Positions 57,180 through 64,000 of a stretch of 64,000 bases of DNA are shown piece by piece (the stretch's first letter is position 1; each line of letters opens with the position of its first letter). Source of the DNA: Bacillus_AB infantis_C (GTDB taxonomy: Bacteria; Bacillota; Bacilli; Bacillales; Cytobacillaceae); the NCBI RefSeq assembly GCF_050107595.1, contig NZ_JBNILH010000003.1:372001-436000 (forward strand), in the 5' to 3' direction. Made by a program: the position numbers and the translations under genes. Under the pieces are notes generated by a model. The model worked only from the letters and a program-made list of their open reading frames with translations. It ran no database searches and had not been told where the DNA came from.

Positions 57180-58643
57180 ATGAATTTTTTAAAAAGATCT
57201 TTTTTAAGCGTGAAAGCCAGGAAAGGTAAAAGCCTGCTGCAAATTTTTGTTTTCACGGTCATTTGCGTCCTGGTTCTGGCCGGCCTATCCATTCAGACTG
57301 CCGCCAAAAAATCAGGCGATCTTGCCCGGCAGAAGCTTGGCGCCAACGTTACCCTGCAGGTCGATATGGAAAAGATGCGCCAGCAGATGCAGTCCCAGCA
57401 GACGAACGGAGAACGCATGCGATTCCAGTCTGCCCCGATTCCTGCGGAAGCAGCAGAAGAACTGACCTCATATGAACAAATCAAAGGCTATAATTTCTAT
57501 TCTTCTACTACTGCCCTTGCTTCAAGCTTTGAACCAATCACAAATAATGAGTCAGGAACAACAGAAGAAGGCACCACAGAATCAGCTGCTCCGGGCGGCA
57601 GGATGGGCGGCGGGATGGCCCAGGGAGACGTCAGCCTTCAGGGAGTAAGCTTTACTGATTCCACTGCGGAATTCATGGACGGCACTGCTTCAATCATCGA
57701 GGGTGAACATATTACGGAAGACGACCTGGGAAAAAACGTTGTTCTCATTGAACAGACTCTTGCAGAAGAAAACGGACTGAAGGTGGGCGACTCCATTACA
57801 GTGGCCAATCCAAGAGATGATTCTGCCACACTCGAGCTCCAAATCAAAGGTATCTATAAAACAGCTTCCACAGGCTCTGACCAGGGGATGGACTTTACTG
57901 CCATGATTCCATATAACAAGCTTTATATGCCTTATACCAATGCTGCTGCACTTAAAGGCAGCGGCTATGAGGGGACCATTGACAGTGCCACTTACTATAT
58001 TGATGATCCTGATGATATGGAAAGCTTTGTCGCACAGGCGAAAAAGGAGAGCAGCATTGATTTTGAAACCTTTAAACTTGATGCAAATGATCAGCTGTAC
58101 CAGCAGATGGTCGGGCCAATCGAGAACGTAGCAAGCTTTTCAAATAATATTGTTTATCTTGTCTCTATTGCAGGTGCCATCATTTTGGGGCTGATTGTGA
58201 TGATGTCGATTCGTGAACGCAAATATGAGATGGGCGTCCTTTTGGCAATTGGTGAACGGCGCTGGAAAATGGCCGGCCAATTCATCGCTGAGATTCTTCT
58301 CGTTGCGGCGCTTTCCCTCGGAATTGCTACTCTCAGCGGCAATATCGTGGCCAAAGAAGTGAGCGACCAGCTATTGAATCAGGAATTGCAGTCAGCTGCG
58401 GAAACCTCAGAACCTGAATCCTTCCGCGGCGGGGGGATGCGCTTTGGCGGCGGAATGCCGGGTATGCCTGGAGCTCAATCAGAGCAGGCTGAAACCATTA
58501 AGGAATTGGACGTAAGCGTCACAGCAGAAGATCTTGCCATGCTTGCAATGATTGGCATTCTGATTGCCGCCCTGTCTGCCCTGCTGCCATCCTTAACGGT
58601 TTTGCGTCTTCAGCCTAAAACGATATTGAGCAGACAGGATTAA
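57180..58643 (+). CDS. ABC transporter permease, MacB/FtsX-like
   Basis: The 487-residue permease has one N-terminal helix (LLQIFVFTVICVLVLAGLSI), a large extracytoplasmic MacB-like domain and three C-terminal helices, with the FtsX signature MSIRERKYEMGVLLAIGERR. Two low-complexity Gly/Met loops stand out: one in the N-terminal part of the outside domain (GGRMGGGMAQG, about residues 139-149) and one near 415-432 before the last helix pair (GGGMRFGGGMPGMPG). MacB-type pumps export peptides or drugs, or signal mechanically. The start at 57180 follows AAAGGAGAG. It is coupled with the ATPase gene at 58661. Confidence 0.9.
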   Translation: MNFLKRSFLSVKARKGKSLLQIFVFTVICVLVLAGLSIQTAAKKSGDLARQKLGANVTLQVDMEKMRQQMQSQQTNGERMRFQSAPIPAEAAEELTSYEQIKGYNFYSSTTALASSFEPITNNESGTTEEGTTESAAPGGRMGGGMAQGDVSLQGVSFTDSTAEFMDGTASIIEGEHITEDDLGKNVVLIEQTLAEENGLKVGDSITVANPRDDSATLELQIKGIYKTASTGSDQGMDFTAMIPYNKLYMPYTNAAALKGSGYEGTIDSATYYIDDPDDMESFVAQAKKESSIDFETFKLDANDQLYQQMVGPIENVASFSNNIVYLVSIAGAIILGLIVMMSIRERKYEMGVLLAIGERRWKMAGQFIAEILLVAALSLGIATLSGNIVAKEVSDQLLNQELQSAAETSEPESFRGGGMRFGGGMPGMPGAQSEQAETIKELDVSVTAEDLAMLAMIGILIAALSALLPSLTVLRLQPKTILSRQD

Positions 58644-58660
58644 AGGATGGAGGAGACAAA

Positions 58661-59356
58661 ATGACTTTACTCAAATTTAAAAATATTAGTTATTGGTACA
58701 AACAAGAGAATAAAAAGCATATGATCCTTAACAATATCAATGTCAGCTTTGAGAGGGGGGCTTTTTACACAATCATCGGCCCATCCGGTTCAGGAAAAAC
58801 GACGTTCCTAGCACTTGCCAGCGCCCTGGATGTGCCCAAGGAGGGAGCGGTATTATATGAGGGAAAGGACATAAAGAAAATCGGGCTTACAAAGTTCCGC
58901 AATAAATATGTGTCCATTGTCTTTCAATCATACAATCTGCTTCCCTATATGACAGGGCTGCAAAACGTCATGACCGCAATGGAAATCACTGGTGCCAGAC
59001 ATACAAATAAAAAAAAATATGCCTTGAACATGCTGGAGCGCGTCGGCATCTCCAGTGGGCAGGCTTGGCAGAAAGTGCTGACATTAAGCGGCGGCCAGCA
59101 GCAGCGGGTCTCAATCGCCCGGGCACTCTGCTGTGATGCCGATCTGATAGTGGCCGATGAACCGACAGGGAACCTTGATGAAACAACAGCAAGCGAAATT
59201 GTGAACCTGCTGAAGGACCTTGCCCATAATGAGGGAAAATGCGTGATTGTCGTCACTCACGATCAGAATATCGCCGGGAAATCTGATATCACGGTCAAGC
59301 TTTCAAAAGGGAATATAACCATTAACAAAAGAGAAATAGCGGAAACACTGGTCTGA
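58661..59356 (+). CDS. ABC transporter ATP-binding protein (LolD/MacB type)
   Basis: The 231-residue ATPase has Walker A GPSGSGKTT (about residues 40-48), the Q loop VFQSYNLLPYMTG, signature LSGGQQQR, Walker B LIVADEPTGNLD and the switch His in VVTHDQNI. It is the partner of the preceding FtsX-like permease, 17 bases apart with an excellent GGAGG site. No periplasmic adaptor gene, like yknX, is adjacent, so this is a two-component exporter here. Confidence 0.95.
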   Translation: MTLLKFKNISYWYKQENKKHMILNNINVSFERGAFYTIIGPSGSGKTTFLALASALDVPKEGAVLYEGKDIKKIGLTKFRNKYVSIVFQSYNLLPYMTGLQNVMTAMEITGARHTNKKKYALNMLERVGISSGQAWQKVLTLSGGQQQRVSIARALCCDADLIVADEPTGNLDETTASEIVNLLKDLAHNEGKCVIVVTHDQNIAGKSDITVKLSKGNITINKREIAETLV

Positions 59357-59392
59357 TTACTCAATAAGAAGAGACTAAGAATCAGGTGCCGG

Positions 59393-59443
59393 TCCCCATG
59401 CTTATAGCTTTAGCAGGATGGGGACCGGCACCTGTATTTTTTT
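59393..59443. terminator. Terminator of the ABC exporter genes
   Basis: A perfect 17-bp stem, CAGGTGCCGGTCCCCAT with ATGGGGACCGGCACCTG, is followed by TATTTTTTT on the plus strand. It lies between convergent genes. Confidence 0.9.
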
Positions 59444-59445
59444 CG

Positions 59446-61272
59446 TTATTCTCCCGGCTCCAATACCACGAGCTGATCCCCCGCATTCAGCATCAGCTTT
59501 TCTTTAAATGTAACAAATGCAAGATCGCCATTTTTCCGTTTTACGCACAAAGGTGTTCCATTTGGCTCCAGTTCTTCTTTTACCAGCATTTGTTTCCCTT
59601 CGATTTCAACTGTCCTTATCTGATAGCCGATGTTGACCTTTTTATTCAGTTCGGTGAAGGTTGCTCCTTCTCCAAACAGCAGATGCGCTTTAATGGCAGA
59701 TGAGATCTCCCGGTGCTCTGACTGCCTCGCAGCAATTGGCAGGGAGAATGTGTTGTTATATCCGAATTCAGGGATATAAGTTTGGCACACAAGTGCATTA
59801 TAAGCCGCATCCCCCTTCATGGCGAGAAGGTTATTATAAGGACTCTTGTCGATCTCAAAATCGCTGTGCTCTGAAAGGATTTCTCCATGATAGGTGGCAA
59901 TTCCCAGCTGCCTTGCATGGTATAGCTTGTCAAAGGAAGTATCCGTGATCAGGGCTGGAATGCCCAATTCCTTCAGGTGAGTGGCAAAGGCAATGGCAAA
60001 GCTGCTCGCTCCCACAATCAGGACGCCGGAAGAATCCGGATTCGCCAATTTCAGCCTCCGGGCAATTGGACCGATGGAAAATCCATGGACACACACGGTG
60101 ATAAAAACAAGGGCGAGTGTCAGCGGCGTTAAGATTGAGGCATTAGAATAGCCATCTTCAATCAATAGTGCAGCAAAATACCCCGAAACCGTCAATGCAA
60201 CGATCCCTCTGGGCGCAATCCAGCTCACAAGGGTTTTTTCCTGCAAGGTCAGTTCTGTGCCAATCGTTGAGACCCATATCGATAATGGACGAACAAGGAA
60301 AAGCATAATGATGACGAATAAAATGATTGGCCACGTGAACACGTCCATGATCGTTTCCCTTGTCAGGGAGGCCGTCAGCAGAATAAAGATTGTCGAAGTC
60401 AGCATGACCGAAATATTTTCCATGAAGTGGCCAATGCTTCCAATTGAATGGACATATTTCTTTGTCCGCGCAAGTGTCAGCCCCATGACAGTTACAGCGA
60501 GCATTCCGACCTCGTGCATGATCGCTTCGCCAAGCACGAAACAAATCAGAACAAAACAAAAGATAATCGGTGACTTCAAGTATTCAGGCAGCCACCCTCT
60601 GCCGACTAAAAGGCTGACCAGAATCCCAATTGCATAGCCGACTATGATGGCGAACAAGGAATCAATGAAAAATGGAATGAAATCACTGATATGCACAGGC
60701 TTATCTAAGGTTATTTTAATAATCTCATACGCAAAAAGAGCCAGCAAAGGCCCAATCGGGTCGACGATGATGCCTTCCCACTTCAGCACCGAAGAAACCC
60801 GCGCTGATAATTTTGCCTGCCTGAGCAACGGAATGATGACCGTAGGCCCGGTCACCACAAACAGACCCCCAATGATAAAGGAAATTTCAAGATCAAGCCC
60901 GGCAATATAATGTGCCGCCACAGAGCCCCCGACCCATGCTAAAAGGGCGCCAAGGGTCACAATGCGGAAAACAGATTTGGAAATCCCCTTCAGCTCCCGG
61001 ATATCCAGGCTGTTGCTTCCTTCAAATAGAATCAATGCAACAGCTAGAGAGATGATCGGACTGTAAAGCTCCCCAAGTCCTTCCTGCGGATTGATCAAAC
61101 CCAGTACAGGGCCGATCAAAAGCCCGGCAACCGTCATAATCACAATGGATGGCCACTGAATCCGCCAAGCAAGCCATTGTGAAAACATACCGAGTACGAT
61201 GACGACCACGATGCTGGTCAATGTAATTTCTGGCTGAATGTCAATCACCTTCCTGATTGGAATCTTTTTCAA
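59446..61272 (-). CDS. CPA1-family cation:proton antiporter with RCK/TrkA domains
   Basis: The first 400 residues are a CPA1 antiporter with about twelve helices (LTSIVVVIVLGMFSQWLAWR, SVLKWEGIIVDPIGPLLALF with the ion-binding Asp, VSWIAPRGIVALTVSGYFAA). The C-terminal 190 residues hold a Rossmann RCK_N-like domain (SGVLIVGASSFAIAFATHLK) and a TrkA_C-like domain ending AGDQLVVLEPGE. RCK domains bind nucleotides, and some TrkA_C domains bind c-di-AMP. The real start is uncertain: the TTG at 61272 has no RBS, while GGAAGGTGA lies 5 bases before an ATT in frame (codon 12, 61239). Confidence 0.88.
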   Translation of the reverse strand: MKKIPIRKVIDIQPEITLTSIVVVIVLGMFSQWLAWRIQWPSIVIMTVAGLLIGPVLGLINPQEGLGELYSPIISLAVALILFEGSNSLDIRELKGISKSVFRIVTLGALLAWVGGSVAAHYIAGLDLEISFIIGGLFVVTGPTVIIPLLRQAKLSARVSSVLKWEGIIVDPIGPLLALFAYEIIKITLDKPVHISDFIPFFIDSLFAIIVGYAIGILVSLLVGRGWLPEYLKSPIIFCFVLICFVLGEAIMHEVGMLAVTVMGLTLARTKKYVHSIGSIGHFMENISVMLTSTIFILLTASLTRETIMDVFTWPIILFVIIMLFLVRPLSIWVSTIGTELTLQEKTLVSWIAPRGIVALTVSGYFAALLIEDGYSNASILTPLTLALVFITVCVHGFSIGPIARRLKLANPDSSGVLIVGASSFAIAFATHLKELGIPALITDTSFDKLYHARQLGIATYHGEILSEHSDFEIDKSPYNNLLAMKGDAAYNALVCQTYIPEFGYNNTFSLPIAARQSEHREISSAIKAHLLFGEGATFTELNKKVNIGYQIRTVEIEGKQMLVKEELEPNGTPLCVKRKNGDLAFVTFKEKLMLNAGDQLVVLEPGE

Positions 61273-61347
61273 CTATATATCGGAAAGTTTACCAGACAAA
61301 TGGATGGAATAAAAATAGATGGGTCTGCCTTATTTGTTTTTTTAAAA

Positions 61348-61370
61348 GAGGGACAGAAAACCTGTCCCTC
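61348..61370 (-). terminator. Terminator of the DHA2 exporter gene
   Basis: GAGGGACAG and CTGTCCCTC form a 9-bp stem around a short loop; the minus strand continues with TTTTAAAAAAA. The GGGACAG word again recalls the palindromic repeat family. Confidence 0.75.
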
Positions 61371-61377
61371 CGTTTCT

Positions 61378-62808
61378 CTATATTCCTTCAGCACCGCTCT
61401 TTTCCTTTCTTACAAACATCGACACAATCAAGGTAAGAACCCCTAAAGCAAACATGAACATATACGCATCATTTGTCCCAAGAATGGAAGACTCCAGCGC
61501 CACTTGAGAAGGCCGCAGCTGATGGTTAGCTTCCAGCAATTCGGTTGCATGGATAGAACTCCTGCTTGTAAATATTGTGATGATCAAAGCCGTCCCGATG
61601 GACCCTGCCAGCTGACGCACGGTATTTGTCACAGCCGACCCGTGGGCATTCAAATGGCTCGGCAGGGAATTCAATCCTGCCGTATTCAGCGGCATTGTCA
61701 GAAAGCTGATTCCGATGCGCAGGAAAATGGTCCGGATCATTAAATAATTGTAGGTGGTCGTTTCTGTCAGATGGGTTACCGCCCAAATGGAAGGAATCAT
61801 GAACAGCAGACCGACCATTATAATCGGCTTGATGCCGAACTTATCCAGCAGCTTTCCTGAGACAGGCGACATCAAGGCATTTACCAGGGCACCCGGAAGC
61901 AAAAGCAGCGCTGTATCCAGGACGGAAAAGCCCCTGCTCGCCTGCAGGTAGATTGGCAGCAGAATCATATCCGCATACATCACGAACATGATCATTACGC
62001 TGATGATGGTTGTTGTCGTGAACATCGGTATCTTGAATACGCTCAGGTTCAGCAGCGGATCCTCTGAACGCAGCTGGCGCAGGCAGAACAGCGCCAGGAA
62101 GGCCAGGCCAATTGCCATAAAGGTCAGCACCTCAGCACTTCCCCAGCCTTTATCCCCTGCATTGCTCAATCCAAACAGCAGCCCGCCGAAACCAATCGTG
62201 GACAGCAGGACACTAGTGTAATCGAGCTTGGCTTTCGATGTTTCCGATACATTCACAAGGAACTTCAAAGACAGCAGGATGACGATCGCCACAAGCGGCA
62301 GCATGCCGATGAAAATCCAGCGCCAGGAATATTGTTCAATAACAAAGCCCGCGATTGTCGGACCGATGGCCGGCGCAAAAATCATTGCCAGCCCGATGAA
62401 GCCCATCGCTGCCCCGCGCCCTTCTTTCGGGTACACGACCAGGACAACCGTCATCAGGAGCGGCATGATAATTCCGGCCCCTGCCGCCTGAATCAAGCGC
62501 CCGATTAAAAGGAATTCAAATCCCGGTGCAGCCGCACTGACTAGCGTTCCTGCAAACAGCAGAAGCATCGAGCTGAGAAACAGCTGCCGGGTGGTGAACC
62601 TCTTCATCAAAAAGGCCGTCACTGGAACCAGTATCCCGTTCACCAGCATAAAGCCCGTGATCAGCCATTGAACCGTTGTCGGCCCAATATCAAACTCAGT
62701 CATCAGATCAGGCAGAGCCACATTTAAGATCGTCTGGTTCAAGATGGATAAAAAAGACCCCAAAAGCATGACAGGTATAAGAATCTTTCGATTGATAGAC
62801 TCATTCAT
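61378..62808 (-). CDS. DHA2-family (EmrB/QacA-like) multidrug MFS exporter
   Basis: The 476-residue protein has fourteen predicted helices with family motifs: LNQTILNVALPDLMTEFDIG (motif D1), QWLITGFMLVNGILVPVTAF, the helix 4 Arg motif LIGRLIQAAGAGIIMPLL and the antiporter motif C-like GAAMGFIGLAMIFAPAIGPT. It exports drugs or toxic metabolites with protons; the LmrB-type of bacilli is the nearest pattern. It is divergent from the TetR gene, with two 19-bp direct repeats in the gap that may be the TetR operator. Confidence 0.93.
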   Translation of the reverse strand: MNESINRKILIPVMLLGSFLSILNQTILNVALPDLMTEFDIGPTTVQWLITGFMLVNGILVPVTAFLMKRFTTRQLFLSSMLLLFAGTLVSAAAPGFEFLLIGRLIQAAGAGIIMPLLMTVVLVVYPKEGRGAAMGFIGLAMIFAPAIGPTIAGFVIEQYSWRWIFIGMLPLVAIVILLSLKFLVNVSETSKAKLDYTSVLLSTIGFGGLLFGLSNAGDKGWGSAEVLTFMAIGLAFLALFCLRQLRSEDPLLNLSVFKIPMFTTTTIISVMIMFVMYADMILLPIYLQASRGFSVLDTALLLLPGALVNALMSPVSGKLLDKFGIKPIIMVGLLFMIPSIWAVTHLTETTTYNYLMIRTIFLRIGISFLTMPLNTAGLNSLPSHLNAHGSAVTNTVRQLAGSIGTALIITIFTSRSSIHATELLEANHQLRPSQVALESSILGTNDAYMFMFALGVLTLIVSMFVRKEKSGAEGI

Positions 62809-62830
62809 TTTTAAAAACCCTTTCCCCTAT

Positions 62831-62868
62831 AATTAATTGACGTTATGTTAATTAATTGATATGTTGTT
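62831..62868. promoter_or_regulatory. Two 19-bp direct repeats in the MFS/TetR gap
   Basis: AATTAATTGACGTTATGTT and AATTAATTGATATGTTGTT lie head to tail 23 bases before the MFS start codon. This is a likely operator of the divergent TetR protein. Confidence 0.6.
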
Positions 62869-62995
62869 AATAAAGTAGATGCTAACATGCGAAAAGGTAA
62901 AAATCCATTTACACTTTCCAGTAAAACGTAAACTAATCGGCATTTTTTGTTAATGTGTCAAAAAAGTCTAGGATTATAGTCAAAGGAGGGGCAAT

Positions 62996-63565
62996 ATGTC
63001 TAACCAGGAAAAGATAGATCCCCGGATTATGCGGACCAAGCGGATGTTCAAGGAAGCGCTCGTGTCCCTGCTTCTGGAAAATGGGGACCAAGGCAAATTA
63101 ACGGTCCAGAAGCTGGCCGACCGTGCCGAATTGAACCGGGCTACCTTTTATCTTCACTATCAGGATATCGAGGATCTCAAGGAACAGATGGTGACAGAGG
63201 TGCTTGCAGAACTGACAGAGACGATCCACCCTTTATTCGAAGAAAACATGGATAAAACAACACCCATCATCGTTTCTTTTTTAGAGCATTTCTATGAGCA
63301 TGCCGATCTCTTCAACGTAATGCTCGAAAGCAAGGACTTCCGCAGCAGGCTGTTCGACATCATCATCGAAATCATCTCCGCCCGGCGGGAAAGCAGAAAA
63401 GGAAAAAGGCGCAGCACGCAGGTCCCCATTGAAATCATCGCCTCCTCTACCTTTGGCATTATTTCCTGGTGGATACAAAAGGGAATGCCTTACACGCCGG
63501 GATATTTGGCAGAGCAGATTGATAAGGTGTTCAGGAGCGGGGGACACCATCATTCAGCGGATTAA
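62996..63565 (+). CDS. TetR-family transcriptional repressor
   Basis: The 189-residue protein has an N-terminal TetR helix-turn-helix (MFKEALVSLLLENGDQGKLT, VQKLADRAELNRATFYLHYQ) and an all-helical ligand domain containing FLEHFYEHADLFNVMLESKD, typical of TetR_C_8-type regulators. The start has AAAGGAGGGG upstream. The divergent MFS exporter is the expected target. Confidence 0.93.
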   Translation: MSNQEKIDPRIMRTKRMFKEALVSLLLENGDQGKLTVQKLADRAELNRATFYLHYQDIEDLKEQMVTEVLAELTETIHPLFEENMDKTTPIIVSFLEHFYEHADLFNVMLESKDFRSRLFDIIIEIISARRESRKGKRRSTQVPIEIIASSTFGIISWWIQKGMPYTPGYLAEQIDKVFRSGGHHHSAD

Positions 63566-63642
63566 GAGGAGAACTACTGTTAGGCACAGATTTTCCCTAC
63601 AGATAGTACGCTTTTGTTTTGGAGCAGATATACTATAAAACA

Positions 63643-63671
63643 AAATGCCCTGGCCATTACGGAGGGCATTT
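63643..63671. terminator. Terminator between TetR and DUF3231 genes
   Basis: AAATGCCCT pairs with AGGGCATTT around a 11-base loop. T-rich on both outer sides, so it may serve both converging genes. Confidence 0.75.
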
Positions 63672-63675
63672 CAAG

Positions 63676-64000
63676 TTATTTTTGCTTGGCAATTTCTGCT
63701 CGATTCGGTGCAAGAGGAGGCTGTTCCAGCCATTTATTTTTTACCATGATATCAAACCAGTTTTTTGTCACTAGAAGATTCTGCAGGATAGTTGCTTCGT
63801 ATGTAGTGACCAGGTCGGTTCTCATCGAGGATGCGAGGCCGGCACCATGATAATTTTGTGCGGCTTGAAATAAGAAACCCATGTGATACATGATGAGCTT
63901 ATCGGAAAATGGCGAGTCGGTTGACAGGGTAACTTCTGTTTCCCATGACTTTGGAACTGGCAGATTATCTGCCTGCATAATTTTGGCTAGTTCCTTTATT
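63676..64000 (-). CDS. DUF3231 protein, C-terminal part (runs off window)
   Basis: The minus frame stays open to the window end (IKELAKIMQADNLPVPKSW...), so the start lies beyond 64000. The visible part, KLIMYHMGFLFQAAQNYHGA, GLASSMRTDLVTTYEATI and a late LLVTKNWFDIMVKNKWLEQP, then PPLAPNRAEIAKQK, matches the end of a DUF3231 helical-bundle unit, a ferritin-like or four-helix domain found in Bacillus. These proteins often have two such units. Function is unknown (sporulation-linked in some reports). Confidence 0.8.
   Translation of the reverse strand, partial: IKELAKIMQADNLPVPKSWETEVTLSTDSPFSDKLIMYHMGFLFQAAQNYHGAGLASSMRTDLVTTYEATILQNLLVTKNWFDIMVKNKWLEQPPLAPNRAEIAKQK

Overview
The window looks like chromosome of a low-to-moderate GC Bacillaceae (Cytobacillus / Mesobacillus / 'Bacillus firmus'-like). 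Reasons: strong AGGAGG-type ribosome binding sites, frequent TTG and GTG starts, B. subtilis-like regulatory elements (c-di-AMP, guanine and glycine riboswitches, a PhoP direct-repeat box, MhqR-type operators, a near-consensus parS) and many typical Bacillus families (DinB-like, Nudix, GNAT, LCP, YceI, HcaT-like MFS). No rRNA, tRNA, CRISPR array or prophage was seen. Most genes are on the minus strand.

Layout. 1-8.5 kb: small membrane proteins, two Nudix hydrolases, a MetX-like hydrolase divergent from a LysR regulator, two frameshifted genes (DUF3267, YciI-like), two DinB-like proteins and a chemotaxis receptor. 8.6-12.2 kb: a quinone/electrophile-response cluster (flavin reductase, MhqO-like dioxygenase, FMN reductase, MarR/MhqR-like repressor, YceI) tied together by three copies of a TCTCGAATTCGAGA-type operator. 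12.4-19.8 kb: small unknown and membrane proteins plus an HssRS-like two-component system in an operon with an MMPL exporter. 19.9-29.3 kb: potassium/nitrogen block: kdpFABC with a kinase-less kdpD and two to three extra small genes behind one c-di-AMP riboswitch, an MpsC-family gene, then two tandem c-di-AMP riboswitches with a terminator in front of a diverged glutamine synthetase. 29.3-33.2 kb: small genes and an intact IS256-family insertion, with 8-bp target duplication, splitting an 84-codon gene. 33.2-36.3 kb: TerD-vWA protein and a guanine-riboswitch-controlled nucleoside transporter. 36.3-45 kb: lipoprotein, acetyltransferase, metallo-hydrolases, truncated haemoglobin, isochorismatase, serine hydrolase, a ydcF gene enclosed by IS-like inverted repeats, and a parS-like site. 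45-53 kb: Crp-like regulator/MFS pair, VanZ, LCP ligase, XRE-DUF1232 regulator, CutC, metallo-hydrolase, and a glycine-riboswitch-controlled amino acid permease. 53-64 kb: PhoA-type phosphatase with Pho box, UDG-like and DinB-like genes, an ABC exporter pair, a CPA1-RCK antiporter, a DHA2 exporter with a TetR repressor, and a partial DUF3231 gene.

Two themes run through the window. First, c-di-AMP/potassium homeostasis: three riboswitches lie within 1.2 kb and control K+ import and a glutamine synthetase that lacks the feedback arginine of the housekeeping enzyme; a CPA1-RCK antiporter lies further on. Second, about seventeen copies of a GC-rich palindromic element (GGGGACAGGTCCC core, full form about 61 bp with two hairpin arms and an A-rich spacer) sit between genes. 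All ten copies with a clear A-rich spacer have the same orientation, and two copies supply the C-terminal residues and stop codon of the adjacent protein.
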